From positions 2,170,001-2,234,000 of the forward strand of contig NZ_CP133888.1 of NCBI RefSeq assembly GCF_041228405.1: a stretch of DNA of 64,000 bases, written 5' to 3'. This stretch comes from Salinilacustrithrix flava. Lineage in GTDB: Bacteria > Actinomycetota > Acidimicrobiia > Acidimicrobiales > Salinilacustritrichaceae. This document shows positions 54,744-62,937 of the stretch, in pieces. Within the stretch, counting starts at the first letter, position 1, and the number at the start of each line of letters is the position of its first letter. The translations under genes were made by a program, and so were the position numbers. The notes below the pieces were generated by a model. That model was not told the DNA's origin and searched no databases. It saw nothing but the letters and a program-made list of their open reading frames with translations.

Positions 54744-54747
54744 CGCG

Positions 54748-54762
54748 CCGCCGGGCCGGCGG
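54748..54762. terminator. Weak GC hairpin between cysS and the sigma-factor gene
   Basis: CCGCC-GGGCC-GGCGG in the 21-bp convergent gap; no T-tract. Confidence 0.3.
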
Positions 54763-54764
54763 GC

Positions 54765-56180
54765 TCAGCGGCCGAGGCCGCCGAGCGCCTGGCCGACACC
54801 GGAGGTGACCGGCTCGGTCGCCTCCAGCACGGGCTCAGCCGCTTCGAGCACGGGCGCGACGGCTTCGGTGACGGGCTCGACGACGGTGTTGACCGTCTCC
54901 TCGATCGGCTCCACGACCGGCGAGAGCTCCTCGGGCTCGTCGATCGTGATCGGATCTTCGTCGGGCTCGGGGGTGAGGTCGGCGGTGACCGGGCCGACGG
55001 TGACGCTCGTGTCCTCACCGACGTTGACGTCGATCGGTGCGTCGTCGAGCGGTGCGGTCGACGGCGTCTCGGCCGCCGGGGTCGTGGGTGCCGTCGACCC
55101 CGAGGTGGGAGCGGGGGCGGCGAGCTCGCCGCCGCCCGTCGTGGCGCCCGAACCGGAGCCGAGCGCGCCAGCGCGGGCGACGGGCGAGAGCGAACGGCGT
55201 GCCGTGGTCGTGACCGGATCCGGCGTGGTGATCGGCAGCGTCAGCGCCGACAGGTCGATGGGGCGGGGGGCGTCGATGTCGGCGACGAGGGGGGCGAGCG
55301 GAGAGGCCACGGGGTCCTCGCCGCCACCGGCACCGAACAGGGTGGCGCCGAGCACGCCGACGGCAGCGGCGAAGGCGCTGGCGCCGGCGAGGATCTTCTC
55401 GGTGCGGGGGGACAGCCCGGTGGAGGAGGTGGTGGCGAGCGCTGCGGTGAACGCCGCACGGGAGCGCGCGTCCAGGTCGGCGGGGGCGTCGGCGGCGAGC
55501 GCAGCCAGGGCGGTGGGGATCGCGGCGATGCCGACCCGGCGGGCGGTGCAGGCCTCGCAGCCGGCGAGGTGCCGCTCGAGGGTCGCCTGGTCGGATCCGT
55601 TGAGCGTGCCGTCCGCGAGGGCGCCGAGTCGGGCGATGGCGCGGGTGCACCCGCGATCGGTGGAGGCGGCGGCCTGGCCCTTCAGGTAGCGCTCCCGCAG
55701 GCCGCGGCGGGCCCGGACGGCGAGCTGGTCGACGGCCTCGGGGGTCAGCTCCACGATGGTCGCGACCGCCTCGGCGTCGAGGCCCTCGGCGTCGCGGAGC
55801 CACAGGACGCTGCGCCAGCGCTCGGGCAGCGCGGCGAACGCGGAGACGAGGAACGGGTCGGCGTCGTCGGCGGCCACGGGGGCGGCGACGGCGTCCTGAC
55901 CACGACGCAGGTCCAGGGCGGCGTTGCGGCTGGCGGTGGCGAGGGCGACGCCGTGGCCGCTGGCCTGGAAGCGCCCGGCCCGGACGGCGGTGAAGGTGGC
56001 ACCTGTGCCCTCGGCGACGGCGGTGGCCGCGTCCTCGGGGCGGCCGGTGACGGCGAGGGCGAGGCGGTAGGCGAGCGGCGCGTGCCGGCGGTGCAGCTCC
56101 TCGAAGGCGGGCTGGTCGCCGCGCCCGGCTGCTGCGACGAGGTCCTGGTCGTTCGTCGTGGTGGTGTCCGTGGTCCGCAT
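54765..56180 (-). CDS. ECF-type sigma factor fused to a zinc-finger/transmembrane anti-sigma-like region
   Basis: A 471-residue protein. Residues about 10-90 correspond to sigma region 2 (FEELHRRHAPLAYRLALAVTG), about 110-165 to region 4 (LPERWRSVLWLRDAEGLDAEAVATI). A zinc-binding HLAGCEAC follows, then a transmembrane helix (about 264-285) and a Pro/Thr/Glu-rich tail with PVVEPIEETVNTVVEPV-type repeats predicted outside. This puts a promoter-recognition protein and its membrane tether in one chain. The sigma region 2 is divergent from the consensus. No separate anti-sigma gene is adjacent. Confidence 0.82.
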   Translation of the reverse strand: MRTTDTTTTNDQDLVAAAGRGDQPAFEELHRRHAPLAYRLALAVTGRPEDAATAVAEGTGATFTAVRAGRFQASGHGVALATASRNAALDLRRGQDAVAAPVAADDADPFLVSAFAALPERWRSVLWLRDAEGLDAEAVATIVELTPEAVDQLAVRARRGLRERYLKGQAAASTDRGCTRAIARLGALADGTLNGSDQATLERHLAGCEACTARRVGIAAIPTALAALAADAPADLDARSRAAFTAALATTSSTGLSPRTEKILAGASAFAAAVGVLGATLFGAGGGEDPVASPLAPLVADIDAPRPIDLSALTLPITTPDPVTTTARRSLSPVARAGALGSGSGATTGGGELAAPAPTSGSTAPTTPAAETPSTAPLDDAPIDVNVGEDTSVTVGPVTADLTPEPDEDPITIDEPEELSPVVEPIEETVNTVVEPVTEAVAPVLEAAEPVLEATEPVTSGVGQALGGLGR

Positions 56181-56443
56181 GCTGTCGCCCCCGAGGTCGG
56201 AAGTGGTCCGGGTCGAGGCTTCGCCCCCTCAGCCCACGTGTCCTTCCCATCTTCTCCTTTCGTCATCCAAAAGCAGCGTGGAACCACCTGAATCCGGACA
56301 GATCGGTAGGGTTCATCGCCCGCGTCATCGTCGATCCGCACGCACCGGCTGGCCGTCGAGGGTTACTCGTCGGTAACTTCGTGGGAGGTGGCGCTGCGCC
56401 CGCGGTGCCCGAGACGATCCGCCCCCGCCCCGGAGGAACCCCG
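56181..56443. other. 263-bp divergent intergenic region
   Basis: Between the sigma-fusion gene and an acyl-CoA dehydrogenase. Contains a pyrimidine tract, GGAACC at 56280-56285 (ECF -35-like, pointing right) and a small inverted repeat GTTAC-N6-GTAAC at 56362-56377. No gene is supported. Confidence 0.35.
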
Positions 56444-57682
56444 ATGGCCGAGTTCTCGCTCCAGCTCAACGACGACCAGATCCAGATCAGGGACTGGATC
56501 CACGAGTTCGCCAAGGACGTCCTGCGTCCGGCGGGCCAGGAGTGGGACGACAAGGAGGAGTTCCCCTGGCCGATCGTGCAGGAGGCGGCCAAGATCGGGC
56601 TGTACGGCTTCGACTTCTTCGCCAACATGTCGATGGCCGACCCCACCGGGCTCACCATGCCCATCGCCCTCGAAGAGCTGTTCTGGGGCGACGCCGGCAT
56701 CGCGCTGTCGATCTTCGGCTCCGGCCTCGCCGCCGCCGGCATCGCCGGCAACGGTACGCCCGAGCAGGTGATGGAGTGGGTGCCGCAGTGCTTCGGTGAC
56801 GAGAACGACATCAAGATCGCTGCGTACTGCGTCTCCGAGCCCGACGCCGGCTCCGACGTCAGCTCGCTGCGCACCCGCGCCGAGTACGACGAAGCCAAGG
56901 ACGAGTGGGTCCTCAACGGCACCAAGGCCTGGGCGACCAACGGCGGCATCGCCCACCTCCACGTGGTCACCGCCACGGTCGATCCCTCGCTCGGCTCCCG
57001 CGGCCAGGCCAGCTTCGTCATCCCGGAGGGCACCGCCGGCATCGAGCAGGGCCAGAAGTACAAGAAGCACGGCATCAAGGCCAGCCACACCGCCGAGGTC
57101 GTCCTCACCGACTGCCGCATCCCGGGTTCCATGCTGCTCGGCGGCAAGGAGAAGCTCGACGCCAAGCTGGCCAAGGCCCGCGAGGGCACGGCGACCGGCG
57201 CGAAGCAGCCGGCCATGGCCACCTTCGAGGCCACCCGCCCGGCGGTGGCCTCCATGGCCGTCGGCATCGCCCGGGCCGCGTACGAGATCGCGCTCGAGTA
57301 CGCCCACGAGCGCAAGGCGTTCGGCGTGCCGATCTTCGAGAACCAGGCGATCGCCTTCATGCTCGCCGACATGAAGACCGAGATCGACGCCTCCCGCCTC
57401 CTCGTGTGGCGGGCCGCGTGGCTGTCCCGCAACGGCGATGGCTACAAGTACGCCGAGGGCAGCCAGTCCAAGCTCAAGGCCGGCCGCACCGCCACGTGGG
57501 TCACCGAACGGGCCATCCAGATCTTGGGCGGCTACGGCTACACCCGCGAGTACGACGTCGAGCGCATGCACCGCGACGCCAAGATCATGGACATCTTCGA
57601 GGGCACCGAGCAGATCCAGCAGGGCATCGTCGCCCGGGCGATCTCCGAGGGTCGCATCGACCCGCTGCGCCAGAACCGCTAG
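56444..57682 (+). CDS. Acyl-CoA dehydrogenase
   Basis: A 412-residue FAD-dependent acyl-CoA dehydrogenase. AYCVSEPDAGSDVSSLRT is the FAD-binding signature; QILGGYGYTREYDVERMHRDAKIMDIFEGTEQIQQ includes the catalytic glutamate in FEGTEQ. The insert MLLGGKEKLDAKLAKAREG is longer than in short-chain enzymes. Oxidises acyl-CoA to enoyl-CoA at the start of beta-oxidation. GGAGGAA 6 nt before ATG 56444 gives a conventional leadered start. A 14-bp-stem terminator follows. Confidence 0.92.
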   Translation: MAEFSLQLNDDQIQIRDWIHEFAKDVLRPAGQEWDDKEEFPWPIVQEAAKIGLYGFDFFANMSMADPTGLTMPIALEELFWGDAGIALSIFGSGLAAAGIAGNGTPEQVMEWVPQCFGDENDIKIAAYCVSEPDAGSDVSSLRTRAEYDEAKDEWVLNGTKAWATNGGIAHLHVVTATVDPSLGSRGQASFVIPEGTAGIEQGQKYKKHGIKASHTAEVVLTDCRIPGSMLLGGKEKLDAKLAKAREGTATGAKQPAMATFEATRPAVASMAVGIARAAYEIALEYAHERKAFGVPIFENQAIAFMLADMKTEIDASRLLVWRAAWLSRNGDGYKYAEGSQSKLKAGRTATWVTERAIQILGGYGYTREYDVERMHRDAKIMDIFEGTEQIQQGIVARAISEGRIDPLRQNR

Positions 57683-58004
57683 GACGCCGCTCCTGCAGGC
57701 CTGGTCTGCATCCTAGCGACAGCGTCCTGTCACCGAGGGCTCCGACTGAATCCTGTCGGAGCCCTCGGAGCGTCCTGAGTCAGCGAGCACTACGCGCACT
57801 TTGGCGCCCGTTGCAATGCAACTTCTTGCAATGTCGAGTTGCATCTTGAAGTGCTGGTCTCCGGCTTCGATGGTGCGTGACCTACACCGAGATTGCGCCC
57901 TGTTGCATTCAGTTGCAACAGGGTCGAGGGTCATCGGCGAGTGGTGCGAGCTGGGTAGGGGCGCAAGAACTAGAGGTACGAGGATTGCGCCGGGCCGACG
58001 GTGC
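57683..58004. other. 322-bp convergent gap with a cluster of TTGCA sites
   Basis: No gene is supported. Five TTGCA/TGCAA-containing sites fall in 57810-57923: a GTTGCAATGCAAC palindrome (57810-57822), single copies at 57826 and 57839, and a 10-bp hairpin CCCTGTTGCA-TTCAGT-TGCAACAGGG (57898-57923). The cluster marks the left edge of the atypical region. Confidence 0.5.
57733..57768. terminator. Strong terminator hairpin after acyl-CoA dehydrogenase
   Basis: CCGAGGGCTCCGAC / GTCGGAGCCCTCGG, a perfect 14-bp stem around an 8-nt loop (TGAATCCT), 50 bp after the stop. Confidence 0.75.
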
Positions 58005-60800
58005 TCAGACGTTTCGCGTGTACCGGCAGGTTGGATACTCGGTGCAGCCCATGAAGGGACCGAACTTGCCTTTTCGCCTCCGAAGCGTTCCTCGTCCGCA
58101 CCTGGGACACGCTGGCGTAGTCGCTTCTGCGGATCGACGGGGCGGGGCTGCTGTGGTCGCCCCACCGATCGGGTCGTTGGTTGTGTAGGTGCATGCCGGG
58201 AACGAACTGCAACCGAAGAACCGGCCGTGACCGCCGGTGCGTGCGACCAAGGCTCCGCCATTGCATTGCGGACAAGGCCGCACGCGTTGTGTCGAAGGCA
58301 CGTGCGTGCCGTGTCCGTCGACCTCCACGACCAGCCGACCGTCACCCGATGAACCCTCGTCCAGCAGTTCGGTCACGAACGGAGATGGGCGTGACGGGGA
58401 CGCGACGAGGTGGACGCCACGACGAGCGCGCGTCAGTGCCACGTACAGGAGCCGTCGTTCTTCGGCGTGCTCGAAGGTGTCCGGCTCGCCCATCACCAAG
58501 TCGAGGACGGGATCGTCTGCGATGGTCGAGGGGAAGCCGTAAGTGCCTGACTTCATGCCTGGAATGACGACGTAGTCCGCTTCGGAGCCCTTCGCCGAGT
58601 GGACAGTGAGGAAGTCCACGCGGAGGTTCTCCGGGATCTCCGACGGCAAAGCGTCTCGGCGCTCGAAGTTGTAGCGACCGAGGACGTACACGCTGGCACC
58701 GTCGGTCCCCGCCTCTTCGGACCACCTTCGTAGTCGTGCAGCGACGGCGTCGGCGGGTACGTCGGTGTGAGTGACCTCGACCGGTGAGCCTCGGTCGGCC
58801 TGGTTCAGGGCACGCATGCTCTTGTCGAACTGGCGACGGTTCTTGGACACGAACTGGGTGGCGACATCACAGATCGTCTGGGTGCATCGAAACGTAGTCG
58901 TGAGCGCCAGCTGTGGGCCTGGACCGAACCGCTGGTGGAAGTCCGTCATGACCGACAGGTCCGCTCCGGCGAAGCGGTTGATGGCCTGCCAGTCGTCGCC
59001 GACCGCCATAAGGAAGCGGCCGGGCGGGGCGACGAGCTCCTGCACCAGCTGACTGCGAGCTTGGGACGAGTCCTGGAACTCGTCGACCAGCACGAGGTCG
59101 TAGCCGGGGTCGAACCCGTCGGCAACCGAGTCAGCGGCACTCCCGAGCATGTCGTCGAAGTCGACGAACCCGCCCTTGCGGAGTTCTTCGTTCCAGGCGT
59201 CGAAGATCGGCCAGAACAGGTCGAGGAACGTCATGGTCCGGGCGCCGGACAGCTCGCTACGGGACGTCTTGAGCAGGTCTCGCAGGTCGCCATCCGTGGA
59301 TCGCGACGACTTGACGTGGCTCAGGAACGTCCGGACGAGCTTGACCAGCTGATCGTGTGAGACCGGCTCGCGCCGCATCGGACGGTCTGGGTTCCAGTCC
59401 AGATTGATGCCGCGGCTGGTCAGCGCTTCCTCCAACCCGATGAACCCGCCTTCTCCGAGGACGATCTCAGCGAACGTTGTCTCGATGAGGTCGGTGCCGT
59501 GCTGCTCGTGCAGTGTGCGCTTCCAGCGCATCCCGTCCTCGTAGCCCTGAAACTCCGCAGGCGGCTTGCCGTTGCGCCCGAGCGCCCAGTGCTCGTGCCA
59601 GGCGTCGATGTCTGGGTAGTAGAAGTCCGGTGTGTACTGGCGGTGTGTGGCGTCGGCGACGTCGACGGCGTACGGGTGCTCGTAGCGGTAGTCGACGCCG
59701 TTCAGGAACAGCCAGTCGGCGATCATCCTCTCGCCCTCGCTGCGGACGATCTTCCCGTCGAGGGTCTCGAACCCCGACTGACGTGTCTCTCGGTTGTAGG
59801 CATCTGCAGGTCCGCCCGCCGGGTCGAGGGAGACGGCGGCGTACACGATCCGGTAGAGGTCCCACTTGTACCGGAACGCGACGTTGGAGTCGCGTAGACG
59901 GTCGACGATCTCGCTGAGCTTCTGCAGCTCGCGGCCGTCCGCAACCCATGGTGCGAGCGACGGCTTGCGGCCGGTCGCGGCGCCGATGACGGACAGACCG
60001 AACGAGTGGAACGTCGATGCCCGAACGCCGGTTGCGTCCAGACCCGCCGCCGCGAAACGCGCCTCGATCCGCTCCTGCAGTTCGTCCGCCGCCTTCTTGT
60101 TGAAGGCGAGTAGCAGGATCCGCTCCGGACGCACGAACCCTCGAGCGACGGCGTAAGCGGCTCGGGCGACCATTACGGATGTCTTGCCTGACCCGGCGGC
60201 GGCGAGCACCTGGACGCGGTTGTCGAAGGTGACCACAGCCCGAGCCTGTTCGTCGGTCAGCGGCTGAGATTCAATGGACGCGAAGAAGTCCCGCTGCGCC
60301 GACAGCTCGCGTCTGAGGACCTTCTCGTTGGTCGCATTCACGAGCGCGGCCATGTCGTCGGCGCTGAAGTCCAGCGCCTCGGTCTCGTGGGTCGAGAGCG
60401 TTGCCAGCGCGTTCGACTTACGGAGGCGTGTCGGGAAGTCGGATCGACGGTCGGCGAGGAAGGCGTCGCGGACGTCCCACGGCACCCACCGCCCGGCGGC
60501 GAGTCCGCCTTCGCACGCTGCCTGGAGGTCGTCGAAGCGACCTACCCATGCCCGCAACTCCGAGTCGACGGCGACCCTCGCGATCGAAGCACGGACATGT
60601 TGGGCCACCGCTCTCGGCATGCCCCGGATGCGCTCGGGCTTTTGCCCGGCCCGGCACAACCGACGGCCGAACACTCCCCACCGCAACGACGTCGAATCGG
60701 CCTCGCCGGCGTCGACCTCGAAGGAGATTCGCGGCCCAGCGACGCGCACGCCGGAGGCGTCGACGTCGATCGACCAGCCGTCCACAACCCGCCCCGCCAT
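58005..60800 (-). CDS. Helicase IV (HelD)-like UvrD-family helicase with nuclease-like insert and two zinc ribbons
   Basis: A 931-residue superfamily 1 helicase. GSGKT is at 203-207; AFNKKAADEL, TFHSFGLSVIG, LVLVDEFQDSSQARSQ, AVGDDWQAINRFAGAD, TFRCTQTICD, TVHSAKGSEAD and VALTRAR are intact. Residues about 350-445 (SEGERMIADWLFLNGV, QYTPDFYYPDIDAWHEHWAL, WKRTLHEQHGTDLIET) match the PD-(D/E)XK-like insert of helicase IV proteins. The C-terminus carries two C4 topoisomerase-type zinc ribbons (CPQC...C, CPRC...C). Less G+C-rich than its neighbours. Likely DNA repair or phage defence; which is not known. Confidence 0.85.
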   Translation of the reverse strand: MAGRVVDGWSIDVDASGVRVAGPRISFEVDAGEADSTSLRWGVFGRRLCRAGQKPERIRGMPRAVAQHVRASIARVAVDSELRAWVGRFDDLQAACEGGLAAGRWVPWDVRDAFLADRRSDFPTRLRKSNALATLSTHETEALDFSADDMAALVNATNEKVLRRELSAQRDFFASIESQPLTDEQARAVVTFDNRVQVLAAAGSGKTSVMVARAAYAVARGFVRPERILLLAFNKKAADELQERIEARFAAAGLDATGVRASTFHSFGLSVIGAATGRKPSLAPWVADGRELQKLSEIVDRLRDSNVAFRYKWDLYRIVYAAVSLDPAGGPADAYNRETRQSGFETLDGKIVRSEGERMIADWLFLNGVDYRYEHPYAVDVADATHRQYTPDFYYPDIDAWHEHWALGRNGKPPAEFQGYEDGMRWKRTLHEQHGTDLIETTFAEIVLGEGGFIGLEEALTSRGINLDWNPDRPMRREPVSHDQLVKLVRTFLSHVKSSRSTDGDLRDLLKTSRSELSGARTMTFLDLFWPIFDAWNEELRKGGFVDFDDMLGSAADSVADGFDPGYDLVLVDEFQDSSQARSQLVQELVAPPGRFLMAVGDDWQAINRFAGADLSVMTDFHQRFGPGPQLALTTTFRCTQTICDVATQFVSKNRRQFDKSMRALNQADRGSPVEVTHTDVPADAVAARLRRWSEEAGTDGASVYVLGRYNFERRDALPSEIPENLRVDFLTVHSAKGSEADYVVIPGMKSGTYGFPSTIADDPVLDLVMGEPDTFEHAEERRLLYVALTRARRGVHLVASPSRPSPFVTELLDEGSSGDGRLVVEVDGHGTHVPSTQRVRPCPQCNGGALVARTGGHGRFFGCSSFPACTYTTNDPIGGATTAAPPRRSAEATTPACPRCGRGTLRRRKGKFGPFMGCTEYPTCRYTRNV

Positions 60801-60849
60801 ATGCCCAGTCTTGTCCTAGAGCCCGCCGGCAGCAGCCTCGTACGCCCGG

Positions 60850-61647
60850 CTACGCACCAGATGCGTCGTAGTCGACGGCCAGCTCGCTGTCGTAGAGCTC
60901 CAGCGGCGCCTTGTCGGTGGACCGGATGCCGGCACGCACGGCGGCGTCTTGTAGGTCGAGCACACGCATCTGGTTGCGGCTTTTGGCGAGGGCCTCGATG
61001 CGGTGGAACTTCGATCCGTACTGCTCTGCGAACTTGGCGAGCGCTTGGAGCTTGATCAGCGAGTCTTCGAGGTGGTGGCCGTGCGGGTCGACGATCGACA
61101 CGACGATGTCGTCGCCGACCTCGTTGAAGAAGATGAAGTCGGGGTGCATGGACCGCCAGTTGCCGACCGGGTCCCGGTAGCTGACCCCTAGTGAGTCGAC
61201 CGCCGCCCGCGGCGGGTTGCGGTACCACCCCCGGCATGAGGCGCGGGCAAGCTCGGCGTTGACGACTTCGTACTCCCATTCGTTCAACGAGCTCAGGGGG
61301 AACTCGCCGTCTTCGTCGGACATCAGGTGGCGTGTTGCGACGGGGGCGACGGCGGTCTGGCCGTCGTCGAGAATGACGGCAAAGTCCTCCATGCGCGTGC
61401 GCGGTCGCTTCAGTTCGCCCTTCGTCGGTTCCGTCGCCTCGGCCCGGATTTCCTCGAACTCCTGCTGACGCTCGTCGGGCAGTTCCTTGATCGCCACCCG
61501 GTGCTCAGCGAACCACTTCTCAGCGAGCTCGTCCGCCTCGCGGTCGACGGCCTCGCGCACCTTCTTCATGATGGCGAGGGCGGACACCTTCACGAACGCC
61601 TCGCGCAGTCCATCGTCATCGTCGTCCTCGGTCGCCAGGTGGTTCAC
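60850..61647 (-). pseudogene. C-terminal fragment resembling a large restriction-type DEAD/DEAH helicase
   Basis: A 265-codon frame from GTG 61647 to TGA. FVKVSALAIMKKVREAVD, WYRNPPRAAVDSLGVSYRDPVGNWRS followed by MHPDFIFF, and VVSIVDPHGHHLEDSLIKL resemble the C-terminal end of type-III-R-like helicases, with a PD-(D/E)XK-type PDF. The motor part is absent. The same frame continues ten codons upstream (LKVEGLSRAL) to a TGA that is also the stop of the recombinase fragment. I therefore read it as a truncated remnant; it could still be translated. Ends 49 bp before the helicase-IV-like start. Confidence 0.6.
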
Positions 61648-61677
61648 GAGCGCCCTCGACAGACCCTCGACTTTCAG

Positions 61678-62337
61678 TCACCATCGGAGGGTGCAGCCGC
61701 CTCCGTCACTACGCCAGGATGGGCGCGCTCGATGCAGGTAGCTGACAATCGTGCGGATGTGTATCCCGAGAAGCGGTGTCGCCTGCACGTCGGGCCCGTA
61801 GTGCTTTCTGAGCTCTTGCCGACAGCCCGTGAGAGCCGTTTCGGTGTCGGTCGTGAACTGCGGTCGGTGTCCCAGCTCGTCTTCGCATCGCGCCTTGATG
61901 GCGGCAACGGCGATGTTGAACGTGTTGGGCGAGATGTAGCCGAACTCTTCTCGCCACTCCGCGGCGGCCTGCGAATCCTCGGGCCCGTAGGTCAGCTCGT
62001 ATAACCACATCAGCAGCAGCGCCTCGCCGCGGCTGTCCGTGGGGTCGAGCGCCATCTCGACCGTGGCCGCCGGGAGCGCCCGGCCCCGGACGCGGCGTGC
62101 CGGGTCGGTCAACCACCTGCCGAAGAGCTTCCACCATCGGTCATACGAATCTCGCGTTCCATCGGTGTGCCGCTTCTTCTTGTTCTCGGAGTGCGTTCGG
62201 TTGTTCGCCCGAAGCTGCTCCACACCAGCGGGCGTCGCGGTGGCGGCGGTTAGCCACCCGTCCATGGTCGTGTGTGGTTCGACGGCGTGGCCAGCCACCG
62301 CAACCAGTGCGTTCCCTGCGCTCGGGCGCGTCACCAT
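61678..62337 (-). pseudogene. 5' fragment of a tyrosine recombinase/phage integrase
   Basis: 219 codons from ATG 62337, which has GAAGGAGA 2 nt upstream. TRDSYDRWWKLFGRWLTDP, SPNTFNIAVAAIKARCEDELG and LTGCRQELRKHYGPDVQATPLL follow the core-binding domain and the entry to the catalytic domain of actinobacterial integrases. The catalytic R...HxxR...Y part is missing; the frame ends at TGA 61678-61680 after CTLRW. Identity is inferred from domain pattern, not from catalytic residues. Confidence 0.6.
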
Positions 62338-62442
62338 GTTCTCCTTCAGTCGGGCACGGTCAAAGTCCTCGGTGCCCGTCGCAGACGCCCCGGCAGTCGC
62401 CGCGATGTCGGGTTCGTGGGCCTTCCGAACCTGCAAAGTCCG

Positions 62443-62490
62443 GTAACAACCCACCCTCGGGAAACAACGTTACGAAGAGTGGGTTGTTAC
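62443..62490. repeat. 12-bp inverted repeat upstream of the recombinase fragment
   Basis: GTAACAACCCAC (62443-62454) and GTGGGTTGTTAC (62479-62490) are perfect inverted copies separated by 24 bp that contain AACGTT. Position about 105 bp before the recombinase start fits an operator or a recombinase arm/attachment-type site. The 192-bp gap around it holds no gene. Confidence 0.5.
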
Positions 62491-62529
62491 AACTGTCCCG
62501 TCGCTCTGCTCGAACGCAAGCAGGTCGGG

Positions 62530-62937
62530 TCAGGCAGATGCGGGCCCGGGCTCGCACTGGATACGAGCGTTGGCCTCCACCGGGGCCCGAAGTGTCGTCA
62601 CCCATAGCCCCAAGGGATCAGCTGTGATAGCGGCATCGCTGACCACCTTGCTGATGCGTTCTGTTCGGCGCTCTGAGCTCCGGAGGGTCACCGCGAAGAT
62701 GACTTGGTGCAGGTCGCCGACGGGATCGCACTCGAGGTAGGAGCAGCTGCCGTCGTCGTGGATCTCCATCTCGCCGTCCTCAAGGCATCCAGCGGAATGG
62801 ACGTGTGTCTGGAGAACGCGGAGGTTGACGGTCGTCGTCTGGGCTAGCGAGACGGTGACTGCACTTACGACATCCTCGGGTACGAGTGCTTGGCGTTCGA
62901 AGGTGATGATGGCGGTGAAGGTATGCACCAGCTTCAC
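62530..62937 (-). CDS. Hypothetical protein
   Basis: A 135-residue protein, not recognised. Alternating beta-type sequence (LVHTFTAIITFERQAL, VVSAVTVSLAQTTTVNLRVLQTHV) surrounds CLEDGEMEIHDDGSCSYLECDP with three Cys in 16 residues. The GTG at 62937 is chosen because the upstream in-frame extension is low-complexity and AGGA lies just before. Possibly cargo of the decayed island. Confidence 0.4.
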   Translation of the reverse strand: MKLVHTFTAIITFERQALVPEDVVSAVTVSLAQTTTVNLRVLQTHVHSAGCLEDGEMEIHDDGSCSYLECDPVGDLHQVIFAVTLRSSERRTERISKVVSDAAITADPLGLWVTTLRAPVEANARIQCEPGPASA

